From contig NC_012883.1 of the NCBI RefSeq assembly GCF_000022545.1, positions 1,781,801 through 1,845,800 of the forward strand: 64,000 nt of DNA, in the 5' to 3' direction. Positions 34,602-43,123 of the stretch are shown here, one piece after another; the first letter of the stretch is position 1; each line of letters begins with the position of its first letter. The position numbers and the translations under genes are program-made. Under the pieces are notes generated by a model that did not search any database, was not told where the DNA came from, and worked only from the letters and a program-made list of their open reading frames with translations. This DNA is from Thermococcus sibiricus MM 739 (lineage in GTDB: Archaea; Methanobacteriota_B; Thermococci; Thermococcales; Thermococcaceae).

Positions 34602-35552
34602 ATGCTTCGCGTTGGTGTCGTTGGCGTTGGGAACATGGGCTACCATCATGCGAGGATTTACTCTGAGATGGCAAGAGAAGGGAAGGTTGAGCTCGTTGGT
34701 GTTGCTGACGCAAACTTAGAGCGGGCCAAAGAGGTTGCTTCCCAATTCAAAACAAAGGCTTTTGGTGATTACAAAGAGCTTGTAAAAGAGGGATTAGATG
34801 CAGTCAGCATTGCAGTTCCAACTTCCCTCCACAAGCAGGTCGCTCTAGAGTTTATTGAAAACGGGGTCAATGTTTTGGTGGAGAAGCCTATAGCCGAGAG
34901 CATTGAGAACGCTCAAGAAATAATGAGGGCGGCAAAGAAGAATAATGTCACCCTAATGGTCGGACACGTGGAAAGGTTTAATCCTGCAGTGCTAAAGTTG
35001 AAAGAAGCAATAAGTCAGGGCCTTCTTGGTGAGATAGTAACCATGAATGCAAAAAGAGTGGGCCCTATGGTTGTGAGAATAGCAGATGTGGGGGTTATAA
35101 TTGATTTAGCCGTCCATGACATCGATGTTATGAGCTTTCTTGCGGATTCCAGAGTGAAGGAGGTTTATGCAAAGGCCAGAAATGTGAAGCATCCCGCAAA
35201 GGTGGATGATTATGCGCTGATCCTATTGGGGTTTGATAAGGGCATGGATGGAGTTATAGAGACCAACCGCCTAACTCCTCATAAGACGAGAACTCTGAAC
35301 ATTGTTGGCACGAAGGGAATAGCTTACCTTGACTATATAAACCAGAGTTTAGTTGTGTATGATGAGGAATGGGTTAAAGAGGCCAAAATCCAAAAGCAAG
35401 AGCCCCTGAGAAATGAACTTGAACACTTCATAAAGTGTGTAGAAGAAAAGAAAGTTCCTTTAGTCGGTGGAGAAGATGGACTGCATGCGCTTGAAGTTGC
35501 AGTTAAAGCTCTAGAGAGCGCTGGTAGGGATGAGGTAGTGAAGTTAAGGTGA
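34602..35552 (+). CDS. wlbA: Gfo/Idh/MocA-family dehydrogenase (WbpB/WlbA-like)
   Basis: A 316-aa NAD-dependent oxidoreductase. It has a Rossmann N-domain ([16 protein letters not shown]), the family EKP motif in [14 protein letters not shown] and a C-domain with [10 protein letters not shown]. In this context it fits the WbpB/WlbA step, oxidising the C3 hydroxyl of UDP-GlcNAcA. The ATG at 34602 follows GAGGTGG. It overlaps the next gene region by a few bases (stop at 35552, next ATG at 35558). Alternative substrates exist in this broad family. Confidence 0.88.
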   Translation: MLRVGVVGVGNMGYHHARIYSEMAREGKVELVGVADANLERAKEVASQFKTKAFGDYKELVKEGLDAVSIAVPTSLHKQVALEFIENGVNVLVEKPIAESIENAQEIMRAAKKNNVTLMVGHVERFNPAVLKLKEAISQGLLGEIVTMNAKRVGPMVVRIADVGVIIDLAVHDIDVMSFLADSRVKEVYAKARNVKHPAKVDDYALILLGFDKGMDGVIETNRLTPHKTRTLNIVGTKGIAYLDYINQSLVVYDEEWVKEAKIQKQEPLRNELEHFIKCVEEKKVPLVGGEDGLHALEVAVKALESAGRDEVVKLR

Positions 35553-35557
35553 TTGAT

Positions 35558-36907
35558 ATGAAGCTTCTTGGTTTGAATAGGGAGGAAGTTAAGCGGGCCT
35601 TCAAAGAGGGGGAATTTACGGTAGCCGTTTATGGTCTCGGTAAGATGGGCCTTCCCTTGGCGGCTGCTTTTGCAGAGCATGGGGCTAATGTGATTGGTGT
35701 TGATATCAATGAAAAAGTTGTTGAGAGTATAAACAGCGGTACTAACCACATTAATGAAGAACCTGGCTTATCAGAGCTTGTCGAGAGAAACGTAAAGGCC
35801 GGAAAGTTAAAAGCCACAACCGATGGTGTCTGGGCCGCCAAGCAGGCTGATGTAATGATAATCATCGTCCCAACGCTAACTGATGATAGGGGTAACTTAA
35901 AGCTTGACCCCGTTTACGATGTTGCTCATAAAATTGCAAAGGGCTTGGAGAAAGGAGATATTGTAATTACGGAAGCAACAATGCCTCCCGGAACTACAGA
36001 AAGCTTAATTCCGATTTTAGAGGAGAGCGGCCTCAAGCTTGGTGAGTTCGGCCTTGCTCACGCTCCCGAGAGAACCATGAGTGGAACCGCAATTAGGGAC
36101 ATTACTGGCCAGTATCCTAAAATAGTCGGGGCAAGTGATGAAAAAACTTTGGAAGCAGTTATCGGCATATACGAGACGATCAACAAAAAAGGTGTCATTC
36201 CGATGAGCTCTATAAAAGCAGCTGAAGCAGTTAAAGTCTTTGAGGGGGTTTACAGGGATGTCAATATTGCTTTGGCAAATGAGCTGGCATTGTGGTGTGA
36301 GGAGCATGGCCTGGATGCTTTAGAAATTTTTAAGGCAGCCAATACACAACCCTACTGTCACCTCCACATGCCGGGAGCGGGGGTGGGAGGCCACTGCATT
36401 CCTATCTATCCTTGGTTTGTTATTAATTTGGTCAAAAAGACGAATCCAAGGTTAATTAAAACGGCCAGAGAGATAAACGATTTCATGCCTCACCATGTTG
36501 TTGAATTGAGTATTAAGGGTCTAAATGAGGTTGGGAAATCATTAAAGGGAAGTAATGTTTTAGTTTTGGGTTTAACCTTTAGAGGTGGTGTTAGAGAGTT
36601 CACCAAGAGTCCAGCAATTCTAATTATTAAGGAACTCAAAGAATGGGGAGCTAAAGTTTATGCTTACGATCCGGTGTGCACTCCAGAAGATGCTGAGCGT
36701 TTTGGAGTGGAGTGGAAGGAAGACTTCAAAGACATAGACGCAATAATTATAGTGACTGATCACAAAGAGTTCAGAGACTTGGATTTAGAAGGAATAGCAA
36801 AACAAGTAAGGAACAAAGTGATAATCGATGGAAGGAATGTTCTGGATGCTGAAAAAGTTATAAAATTAGGATTTATCTATTTCAGAGTAGGAAGGAGCCA
36901 TTCTTAA
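35558..36907 (+). CDS. wecC: UDP-N-acetyl-hexosamine 6-dehydrogenase (WbpA/WecC-like)
   Basis: A 449-aa nucleotide-sugar dehydrogenase with three domains: N-terminal Rossmann (VAVYGLGKMGLPLAAAFAEHG), a central domain with catalytic Cys280 in GVGGHCIPIYPW, and a C-terminal UDP-binding domain (VLGLTFRGGVREFTKSP). It makes the 6-carboxylate of UDP-GlcNAc or UDP-ManNAc with two NAD+. ATG at 35558 after GGTGATTG. Last gene of the operon; with the upstream genes and wecB it completes a UDP-diacetamido-uronate route. Confidence 0.92.
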   Translation: MKLLGLNREEVKRAFKEGEFTVAVYGLGKMGLPLAAAFAEHGANVIGVDINEKVVESINSGTNHINEEPGLSELVERNVKAGKLKATTDGVWAAKQADVMIIIVPTLTDDRGNLKLDPVYDVAHKIAKGLEKGDIVITEATMPPGTTESLIPILEESGLKLGEFGLAHAPERTMSGTAIRDITGQYPKIVGASDEKTLEAVIGIYETINKKGVIPMSSIKAAEAVKVFEGVYRDVNIALANELALWCEEHGLDALEIFKAANTQPYCHLHMPGAGVGGHCIPIYPWFVINLVKKTNPRLIKTAREINDFMPHHVVELSIKGLNEVGKSLKGSNVLVLGLTFRGGVREFTKSPAILIIKELKEWGAKVYAYDPVCTPEDAERFGVEWKEDFKDIDAIIIVTDHKEFRDLDLEGIAKQVRNKVIIDGRNVLDAEKVIKLGFIYFRVGRSHS

Positions 36908-37745
36908 TTTTTTATTATTATACCATATAGGATAATCGTGGCATCACTTCCTGAAGTCATTCAGTTACCCCTTGAAAGTCTTGTCCTTTAGGGTGGAGAT
37001 GTAATAAACTTTTCAAGAGAAAACCTTTAAGCTACAGAAATTTTTTAAACTTGTTAACGTAATATGGCCTTGGGAGAGTCACTTAAGAACAACCCCCTTA
37101 AATTGATTTCATCATGTCCCTCCAAGCTTGAGAGAAGATGCTGTAAAGCGTCTTTTCAAAAACTGCCTTCTGGTGGTTTAAAACTCCAAGGCTGGCCTTT
37201 GGAGCAATAACCCCGAATAACTCTGCGGTAGGGGTAATGGGCCGAAGACCGGGCCTGCGGGTTGAATTGAAACTGGCAACGGGAGTAGGTGATGGGCCCG
37301 CAAACCTTCCCGCCACTGGTGAGGGGTTAACTCGTTGGAACCCTCGCCGTTCACGGCGGGGAGGGGTCAGTCCTCAAGAAGCGTTTCATCCGCTTCTTCA
37401 AAGTCCCGAACCAGCGCTCATCACTCTTCTTCAATACAAAAGTCACGTGAACAAAATTCATCCAAGAGGTTTTTGGAGTGTTCCCAGACTGTCGTATAGT
37501 TGAGGCCTGTCAGGCATAATCCTACTTTCCTGCCTTTTTAACTGATATTTTGTTTCTATGAAAAGGTTTTAAGGCTGAAAGTAAGCAATAAATAATGGTT
37601 TCAGTTTGCATTCTTCTCCTTCTTTTTCTGAAGTGTTAACAGAGATTTAAATCTAACGCCCTACTGCTTATCCTGACAGTATGAGTTCTTCCTTCAAAAG
37701 ATTTTTAAATATATAATGTCCGTTATTATAATGGTGATTATAATA
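36908..37745. other. 838-base region with IS605-type relic and ATPase promoter
   Basis: No convincing complete gene. A GC-rich structured stretch at about 37172-37372 resembles the 3' end and guide-RNA scaffold of an IS605-type TnpB element. The rest is AT-rich, with a TATA-like TTTTTAAATATATA at 37700-37713 serving the next gene. Short open frames on both strands overlap the structured part and are probably by-products of it. Confidence 0.5.
37172..37372 (+). mobile_element. Relic of an IS200/IS605-type element right end (guide-RNA scaffold-like)
   Basis: Hairpins CTCCAAGGC/GCCTTTGGAG and ACCCC/GGGGT are followed by a GC-rich block and a terminal hairpin in AACCCTCGCCGTTCACGGCG then GGGAGGGGTCA. 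This ending resembles the right ends of archaeal TnpB elements. The plus-strand reading through it (GVGDGPANLPATGEG) could be the last codons of a lost tnpB. No transposase domain remains. Confidence 0.45.
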
Positions 37746-38981
37746 ATGATCATTATACAAAGACGTGAACTTGATAAAGTTTTGAATTCAAAGTGGTTGC
37801 TCATCTATGGGAGGAGAAAGACCGGAAAGACGTTTTATATTAGGGAGAAGGCCAGATACAACAAATACTTCATTGTAACAAAAAGTAAGACTGTCATAGA
37901 ACTTCAAAGTGGGGAAGAATTAAACCAAGAGGAATTTCGGAGGTTGTTACCTCTCTTACTTGAAACTGAAGAGAGAATAATCATAGATGAATTTCATCGT
38001 TTGAATGAGCCCTTCTTTTCAATGTTACAGGGCATGAGTGGACGAGGGAAGATGACTTTGATAACATCCACTATGCATTACTTTAGAAGGATAGTTGGAA
38101 AGAACAGTCCTCTTCTGGGGTTGTTTGAATTAAAGAGTGTAGGTCTTGTGGACCCAAGGGATTCTATAATCTTTGCCCAATCACTTGGGTTAAGTGGGAA
38201 AAGTCTCTTAGAGGTAGCATGTATTGTTAGAGAGCCTTGGCTAGCTCCAAAGGCTGAGAGGCTCAGAGAGGATATTATTTACAATCTGGAAGATGAACTC
38301 AGAACTTATGTGCCTTATTTAATTGGTGAAATCTTCAGTGAGGAGGATCTTGAGTACACACCAAGATATGCTGGTATTCTGGAGGCGATTGCAGGGGGAA
38401 GAGGTTCTTCATCCGAAATTTCGAGTTTCTTGTTTTCAAGGGGGGTCATTGAAAAGGACAACCCAGGATTAATCTCTCAGTACCTTAAGAATCTAATTCA
38501 GATGGGGGTGGTAAAAGCAATTCCTCTGTTTGGGAAGAGGAGAAAGACTCTACATTACAGACACTTGTCGCCAATAACAGACTTCGCTTTTTATTTAAAT
38601 GCCAAACATGCTTTTTTTGAAGCCGAGATGGATGAGTCAAAAATTAGAAGACTCTTAAAAGAGAGGATGCCCCTTTACATGGAATGGTTTTTTGAAGACT
38701 TTTTAGTAAGGCATTTTGGGCTTCAACCAGTAAAAGTTGCGAAGCCTCAATTGGAAGTAGATGTGGCATTAGTGGATCACAAAAAGGTTAAAGTAGTTGC
38801 AGAGGTTAAGTGGAAGGACAGTGTAAAGAAAGAGGAGATTAGAAAAATCGAGGAGAAGCTTCATGAGTTTGAAAATGCAGAGAAGATTCTTATAGTTCCG
38901 GAGAGGGAAGCACTAAAGATAGAACCAGAAGGTATTAAAGTTTGGGACTGGAGAACTTTTGCTAAGTTTTCAAAAATGTAA
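37746..38981 (+). CDS. Archaeal P-loop ATPase with DUF234-type C-terminus
   Basis: A ~411-aa ATPase. Walker A IYGRRKTGKTFYI is near residue 21, Walker B IIIDEFHRLNEPF near 80-95, followed by a wHTH-like region and a C-terminal PD-(D/E)xK-like domain (LEVDVALVDHKKVKVVAEVKW). It belongs to the archaeal ATPase/DUF234 group common in Thermococcales; function unknown, with a nuclease-like C-domain. I chose the ATG at 37746 (GGTGAT 7 nt upstream); the reading from 37716 begins only ~5 nt after the TATA box. The start overlaps the palindrome ATAATGATCATTAT. Confidence 0.82.
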   Translation: MIIIQRRELDKVLNSKWLLIYGRRKTGKTFYIREKARYNKYFIVTKSKTVIELQSGEELNQEEFRRLLPLLLETEERIIIDEFHRLNEPFFSMLQGMSGRGKMTLITSTMHYFRRIVGKNSPLLGLFELKSVGLVDPRDSIIFAQSLGLSGKSLLEVACIVREPWLAPKAERLREDIIYNLEDELRTYVPYLIGEIFSEEDLEYTPRYAGILEAIAGGRGSSSEISSFLFSRGVIEKDNPGLISQYLKNLIQMGVVKAIPLFGKRRKTLHYRHLSPITDFAFYLNAKHAFFEAEMDESKIRRLLKERMPLYMEWFFEDFLVRHFGLQPVKVAKPQLEVDVALVDHKKVKVVAEVKWKDSVKKEEIRKIEEKLHEFENAEKILIVPEREALKIEPEGIKVWDWRTFAKFSKM

Positions 38982-39504
38982 CTTTGGAGTTTAATAGAAC
39001 AAGTGAGGGACACCGCGTGATCAGAGGCCTCAGTGAAGTTTCGCTCTGAGGCAGGGCCCGTATCTTCACTCATAAACCCCACAACTCTGGGTAAGTTGTC
39101 AGATTTACGGTTGGATATGGACTCTGGATCAGGGTGAAGCTTTCGCTTCGGTCCCTTCCCACACAGTGCCCCTCGTTATATGATTGGTTTTTGAAGTATA
39201 TAAACGTTATTGTTTGATAAATTTTATTTAAATCAAACTTTAATTTGAAATTCTACCCAAAATTATTTTGTAAAAGTAAACTAGTGGGCCAAGTATCAAA
39301 GTTTGGAGACTGCCCTCCTATCTAGCATTATTAGTTCACCTGATTAAGAAGAAAACTGATACTCGCCCTTGAGTGAGAAGGTCACTAGATTGGAAGAGAT
39401 TGGATTGTTAAATTTAAAGGGCTCCAAGGGGGTGTGCCACATGTATGTCTCATTGTGTGATACCTGTCAATGGGTAGATATAATAAACACTTATTTATAA
39501 TAGA
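38982..39504. other. Intergenic region with a structured GC-rich relic
   Basis: A block at about 39008-39178 is far more GC-rich than its surroundings and folds into hairpins (CCTCAG...CTGAGG; GAAGC...GCTTC) on the minus strand, like another TnpB-element right end. Beyond it lies AT-rich DNA with GTTTGAT...ATCAAAC at about 39209-39237. No gene is supported. Confidence 0.4.
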
Positions 39505-39536
39505 TTGTTTAATATACTAAACAACCTTTATAAACC
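39505..39536 (+). promoter_or_regulatory. Palindrome plus TATA box of the DUF4143 ATPase gene
   Basis: A perfect inverted repeat TTGTTTA-ATATAC-TAAACAA (39505-39524) abuts the TATA box CCTTTATAAACC (39525-39536), ~21 nt before the ATG. A repressor or activator site over the BRE is likely; autoregulation is inference. Confidence 0.6.
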
Positions 39537-39556
39537 CTAAGAGCGTACCTAAAATT

Positions 39557-40852
39557 ATGAAGGAAGAATTAGCAAAAGTCATAGTTGAGTGGCAAGAGAA
39601 CTGGACTCCTGAGCTCATCGAGAGAGACTTCGATCGCTCTCTAATCCCTTGGCACCTCAATAAGGTCGTAACTTTCGCGGGATGTAGACGGACTGGAAAA
39701 ACATACCTAATGTTTCAGCTCATGAGAGAGCTTTCAAAACATGCAGATAAGGAATCAATCTTCTACATAAACTTTGAAGACGAGAGACTTGAAAAGAGTA
39801 TTAAAACACTTACTGAGCTAATTCCAACAATAGAGGAACTATACGGCAAGAAAAAAATGCTTTATCTTTTCCTTGATGAAATACAAAACATTGCCAATTG
39901 GGATTCATGGGTGAGGAGGGTGAACGATTCTAGAAGAAATGTAAAGCTGTTTCTAAGTGGGTCTTCATCAAAGCTCTCAAGTAGAGAAATCCCAACTTCT
40001 CTTAGGGGCAGGGCAATAACTTTTGAGGTTTTCCCCTTGAGTTTTCACGAGTTCCTTCACTTCAAAGGTTTTTCCCTCCCAGACAACATTAAAAAACTTG
40101 CATTTAGTGAGAAAAAAACTGAGATCTTAAGGCTTTTGAGAGAGTACATCATTTATGGTGGCTTTCCGGAGGTTGTATTAACCGAAGATCCGAGGATAAA
40201 GAGAATGATCGTTATAGAGTACTTCAACACAATAATAGCCCTTGATATTGTAGAGAGATACAACGTCAGAAACCCGGGAGAACTGAGAACCTTCATACGA
40301 CTTCTCTTAAATTCGGAGTACTTCAGTCTTAGCAAAATGGAGCGCACCATTAAGAGCATGGGATATTCCATAAGCAAAGCCACACTTTCAAATTACCTTG
40401 ATTATCTTAGAGAATGCTACTTCATGTTTCCTGTGGAAATTTACTCCCCAAAGGTCAAGCTGAGGATCCAGTACCCCAAGAAGATTTACTTTGTGGATAC
40501 AGCTTTCCTCACTTTTTTAAGCACAAAGTTTGATGAAAACATTGGAAAGCTCATGGAAAATGCAGTCTTTATAGAACTCCTGCGCAGGGGAAAAGAAATA
40601 AATTATGCTCTTGGGGAAGGATGGGAAGTGGATTTTGTGGTTCCGGAAGAAGAGCTAATTCAGGTTAGTTACGATGTCAACGATCCTGAGACTCTAGAAA
40701 GGGAGCTCAAAGGCCTGAAGAAAGCAGCAAACACATTTGGATATGAGAAAGTCACTCTCATCACATGGGACATTGAGGAGGAGAGAAACATTGGCAAAAT
40801 CAAGGTAAGACTAATTCCTCTATGGAAGTGGATGCTGAGGATAGAGGATTGA
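39557..40852 (+). CDS. AAA-type ATPase with DUF4143 (COG1373 family)
   Basis: A 431-aa relative of the 17.6-kb and 41.2-kb proteins. Walker A FAGCRRTGKTYLMF is at ~39-52, Walker B FLDEIQNIANWDSWVRR at ~116-132, LSGSSSKLSSREIPTSLRGR follows, and the C-terminal DUF4143 domain has WEVDFVVPEEELIQVSYDV and ends IPLWKWML. The nuclease-like E-V-D-F...Q-V pattern is kept. Short leader (TATA at 39525-39536), so the ATG at 39557 is probably close to the transcript start. Function unknown. Confidence 0.88.
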   Translation: MKEELAKVIVEWQENWTPELIERDFDRSLIPWHLNKVVTFAGCRRTGKTYLMFQLMRELSKHADKESIFYINFEDERLEKSIKTLTELIPTIEELYGKKKMLYLFLDEIQNIANWDSWVRRVNDSRRNVKLFLSGSSSKLSSREIPTSLRGRAITFEVFPLSFHEFLHFKGFSLPDNIKKLAFSEKKTEILRLLREYIIYGGFPEVVLTEDPRIKRMIVIEYFNTIIALDIVERYNVRNPGELRTFIRLLLNSEYFSLSKMERTIKSMGYSISKATLSNYLDYLRECYFMFPVEIYSPKVKLRIQYPKKIYFVDTAFLTFLSTKFDENIGKLMENAVFIELLRRGKEINYALGEGWEVDFVVPEEELIQVSYDVNDPETLERELKGLKKAANTFGYEKVTLITWDIEEERNIGKIKVRLIPLWKWMLRIED

Positions 40853-40890
40853 GAGCCCAAGAGCACAAGCCGATTGAGTCATTTTATCAT

Positions 40891-40965
40891 TCTGTTGCTT
40901 GCAAGATCCCTTCCGAAAGGGAGGGGATACGCAAGGGGAGGTGGGTGGGTAAGGTTTAAATACTC
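40891..40965 (+). promoter_or_regulatory. Promoter of structured RNA candidate 1 with shared upstream motif
   Basis: AAGGTTTAAATACTC at 40951-40965 is a BRE/TATA, preceded by CTGTTGCTTGCAAGA and a CCCTTCCGAAAGGG hairpin (40892-40921). The same motif and TATA recur at 43057-43107, ahead of another structured RNA candidate. Confidence 0.55.
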
Positions 40966-40983
40966 TGAAGTTGTATAGTATAA

Positions 40984-41130
40984 TAACCTCGTAACAGCCG
41001 AATGGCTGGACAACTCGTAAGGGTTGGTGTGTGCAAAGTAGCCGGCGATTCCTCCATTAGGGGGATAGCCGGTAGTGGCCGTGTGAACCGGCCAGTGAGA
41101 GTTCATGGGGATTACTTTTTTCTTTTCAAA
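40984..41130 (+). ncRNA. Structured RNA candidate 1
   Basis: About 145 nt downstream of a strong TATA box, much more GC-rich than its flanks, with no coding frame of interest. Helices visible are CAGCC-GAAT-GGCTG, CCTCC-ATTA-GGGGG inside GCCGG...CCGGT, and GGCCG-TGTGAA-CCGGCC. It ends GAGAGTTCATGGGGATTAC followed by a T-rich tract (41117-41130) typical of archaeal termination. It may be a stand-alone TnpB-type guide RNA or another high-GC small RNA. Confidence 0.5.
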
Positions 41131-41188
41131 CCTCGCCTTAGTGGGATCAGGTTTGATCTCAAACTATATGAGGAACTATGCAGTAAAA

Positions 41189-41214
41189 TGCACAAAATTT
41201 TTAAACTTTGTGCA
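41189..41214 (+). promoter_or_regulatory. Palindrome spanning the TATA box of the third DUF4143 ATPase gene
   Basis: TGCACAAA...TTTGTGCA, perfect 8-bp arms separated by 10 bases that contain TTTTTAAA, the likely TATA box. A further half site GTGCAC lies at 41229-41234 next to the start. A bound protein would block TBP. Confidence 0.6.
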
Positions 41215-41237
41215 CTATATTTCTTTAGGTGCACAGG

Positions 41238-42470
41238 ATGAGGGAGCACATAATAACTCAAAAGTATGAACTTGAGAGACTGAAAAAAGAGCCCTACGTT
41301 AAACGAGAGGCCGAGGAAAAACTCAAGCAGGGCCTGCAGACCGATCTAATAAAAGTCATAAGCGGTCCCCGAAGGGCAGGAAAAAGCTTTTTGGCAGCAA
41401 GGACTCTTAAAGGGTACTTCGGTTATGTTAACTTCGATGACGAGGTGCTGGCAAAAACGGAAGACTTTAACGAAATTTTGAAGCTTACCCATGAGGTCTA
41501 CGGGGATTTTAAAACACTCTTTCTCGATGAAGTCCAAAATGTTGAAGGCTGGGAGCTTTTTGTGGACAGAATGAGGAGGCTTGGATATAACGTTGTTCTC
41601 ACGGGCTCCAATTCGAAGCTGCTAAGCAGTGAGCTGGCCACACATTTGACTGGAAGGTACTGGGAGGTTAAGGTCCTTCCGTTCTCTTTTAGAGAATTTT
41701 TAAGCGCTGAAAAAGTGGAACCAAAAGTGGAGATAAGCCCTCAGGAAGGAAAAATGCTATCAAGACTTTCAGAGTACTTGGAGAAGGGGGGCTTCCCTGA
41801 GATAGTCGTCAAGGGTTACGATTACCGGAACTACGGCAAGATGCTTTTTGACAGCATCATAATGAAGGACGTTGTCAGGAGGAGAAATGTAAAGTATTCA
41901 TCGACTCTTTACGAACTCGCCCTTTACCTCGTCTCCAACTTTGCCAGAGAATTCAGCTATACGAGGCTGAAGAACACTCTGGATATAGGGAGCGTGCACA
42001 CGGTAAAGAACTATGTTGACTATCTTGAAGAATCTTTCATAATCCTCAAGGCAGAGCGCTTTTCTTATAAACTGCGAGAAAGCCTGAAGTCACCGAAAAA
42101 AGTGTATGTAGTTGACCCTGCTCTCTTGAGTGCGGGCTTTATTTCATCACCAAATCTGGGGAGAAAAATGGAGAATGCAGTTGCTGTTGAGTTGCTTAGG
42201 AGAGGATATGAGCTTTGGTACTGGCGTGATGTTAGGAGAGAGGTTGACTTTGTTCTGAAAAAGGGGTTGAAAATTGTGGAACTTATACAGGTTACGAAGG
42301 AAATAACCCGGGATAATTATGGGAGGGAAGTCAGGAACCTGGTGGCAGTGGGGAAGGAGCTAAAGGCCAAAAAGCTGAGTGTGATAACGTGGGATGAGGA
42401 GGATGTTATTGAGGTAGATGGAAGAGAAGTCAGAGTGATTCCCCTTTGGAAGTGGCTGATTGAGGGATAA
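41238..42470 (+). CDS. AAA-type ATPase with DUF4143 (COG1373 family)
   Basis: A ~410-aa protein with Walker A SGPRRAGKSFLAA near residue 45, Walker B LFLDEVQNVEGWELFVDR, and the C-terminal nuclease-like pattern RREVDFVLKKGLKIVELIQVT ending PLWKWLIEG. The ATG at 41238 has AGGTG 6 nt upstream; a GTG at 41229 is less likely. Third family member in the window, with a different palindrome at its promoter. Function unknown. Confidence 0.88.
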   Translation: MREHIITQKYELERLKKEPYVKREAEEKLKQGLQTDLIKVISGPRRAGKSFLAARTLKGYFGYVNFDDEVLAKTEDFNEILKLTHEVYGDFKTLFLDEVQNVEGWELFVDRMRRLGYNVVLTGSNSKLLSSELATHLTGRYWEVKVLPFSFREFLSAEKVEPKVEISPQEGKMLSRLSEYLEKGGFPEIVVKGYDYRNYGKMLFDSIIMKDVVRRRNVKYSSTLYELALYLVSNFAREFSYTRLKNTLDIGSVHTVKNYVDYLEESFIILKAERFSYKLRESLKSPKKVYVVDPALLSAGFISSPNLGRKMENAVAVELLRRGYELWYWRDVRREVDFVLKKGLKIVELIQVTKEITRDNYGREVRNLVAVGKELKAKKLSVITWDEEDVIEVDGREVRVIPLWKWLIEG

Positions 42471-42475
42471 AGGGT

Positions 42476-42646
42476 CTCTATGTCAAGGCTTTGCGTGGTG
42501 AAATAAAGGGGGTAACTGGTTACGATGGGGTTTACGAGGAGCCGGAGAACCCGGAGGTTAAAGTTGACAGTTCAAAGATGACTCCCGAAGAAGAAGTTGA
42601 AGCAGTCTTAAAGAAGGCCAGGGAATTGGGCTACCTAAAGTCATGA
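42476..42646 (+). pseudogene. cysC: Remnant of adenylylsulfate (APS) kinase, C-terminal end
   Basis: 57 codons reading LYVKALRGEIKGVTGYDGVY, then EEPENPEVKVDSSKMTPEEE and KARELGYLKS, then a stop. This is the usual C-terminus of APS kinase (GEIK-x-x-TG-x-D-x-x-YE-x-PENPE). The P-loop half is gone; the preceding ATPase gene ends 6 nt before. No start codon or ribosome binding site fits. Confidence 0.75.
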
Positions 42647-42672
42647 GCTTAAAATCATGAGGGAGTGAAAAG

Positions 42673-42834
42673 TGGATATTGTTTATATCTTTCTTGACTC
42701 TCTTTTTGGCCCTTGGAGCAGTTCCGGGTGTCTATTTGGGGAGTCATGCTAACACAAAAGCCGATAAAGAGAGGTTAAAGAAGATTATCAACGTGGTGAT
42801 TCTGATCATTGGGGTTTTAATGCTTGTTCAGTGA
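42673..42834 (+). pseudogene. Remnant of a TauE/SafE-type permease, C-terminal end
   Basis: 54 codons: a membrane helix (LFISFLTLFLALGAVPGVYL), a polar turn GSHANTKADKERLKK, then a final helix (IINVVILIIGVLMLVQ) and a stop. This is the last part of a TauE/SafE sulfite/sulfonate exporter. It follows the APS kinase remnant in the same order, as if a sulfate-activation operon had been deleted. Confidence 0.6.
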
Positions 42835-42904
42835 GTTCTTCAAGGTTTTTAATGGCATTTCTCCAATTTGGGAGAAGTTAGGGGATGATGGGCAATGCTC
42901 AAAA

Positions 42905-43050
42905 GATTTAAAAAGGTTGAAACCATACAAACCATTGGAGACAGTAATCGGTGTTAGAAAAACAGATCATTTCACCTGCTCCTTGGTGAAGCCCATCCGA
43001 TGAGAAGAGGGCGGATGAGTGGGTGTGTCTTTGCTTTCTTTTTAATGTTT
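42905..43050 (+). ncRNA. Structured RNA candidate 3 (with promoter)
   Basis: TATA-like GATTTAAAAAGG at 42905-42916, then ~100 nt from about 42938 with hairpins TTCACC...GGTGAA (42971-42990) and CCCATCC...GGATGAGTGGG, ending in a T-rich tract (43028-43050). It contains GATGAG motifs resembling C boxes but no clear D box. Low certainty. Confidence 0.3.
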
Positions 43051-43056
43051 TGGCCT

Positions 43057-43107
43057 CTCTGTTGCTTGCAAGAGCCCTTCCGAGAGGGGGGGAAGGTTTA
43101 AATACTC
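43057..43107 (+). promoter_or_regulatory. Promoter of structured RNA candidate 2 with shared upstream motif
   Basis: CTCTGTTGCTTGCAAGAGCC and a CCCTTCCGAGAGGG hairpin precede AGGTTTAAATACTC (43094-43107). The same motif-plus-TATA arrangement is at 40891-40965. Confidence 0.55.
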
Positions 43108-43123
43108 CCTGATTCCGGGAGGG

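Noticed and set aside
37098..37503. Open frames on both strands of the 37.2-kb GC-rich block
   Set aside because: They follow the structured DNA, lack ribosome binding sites, and are best explained as transposon right-end sequence.
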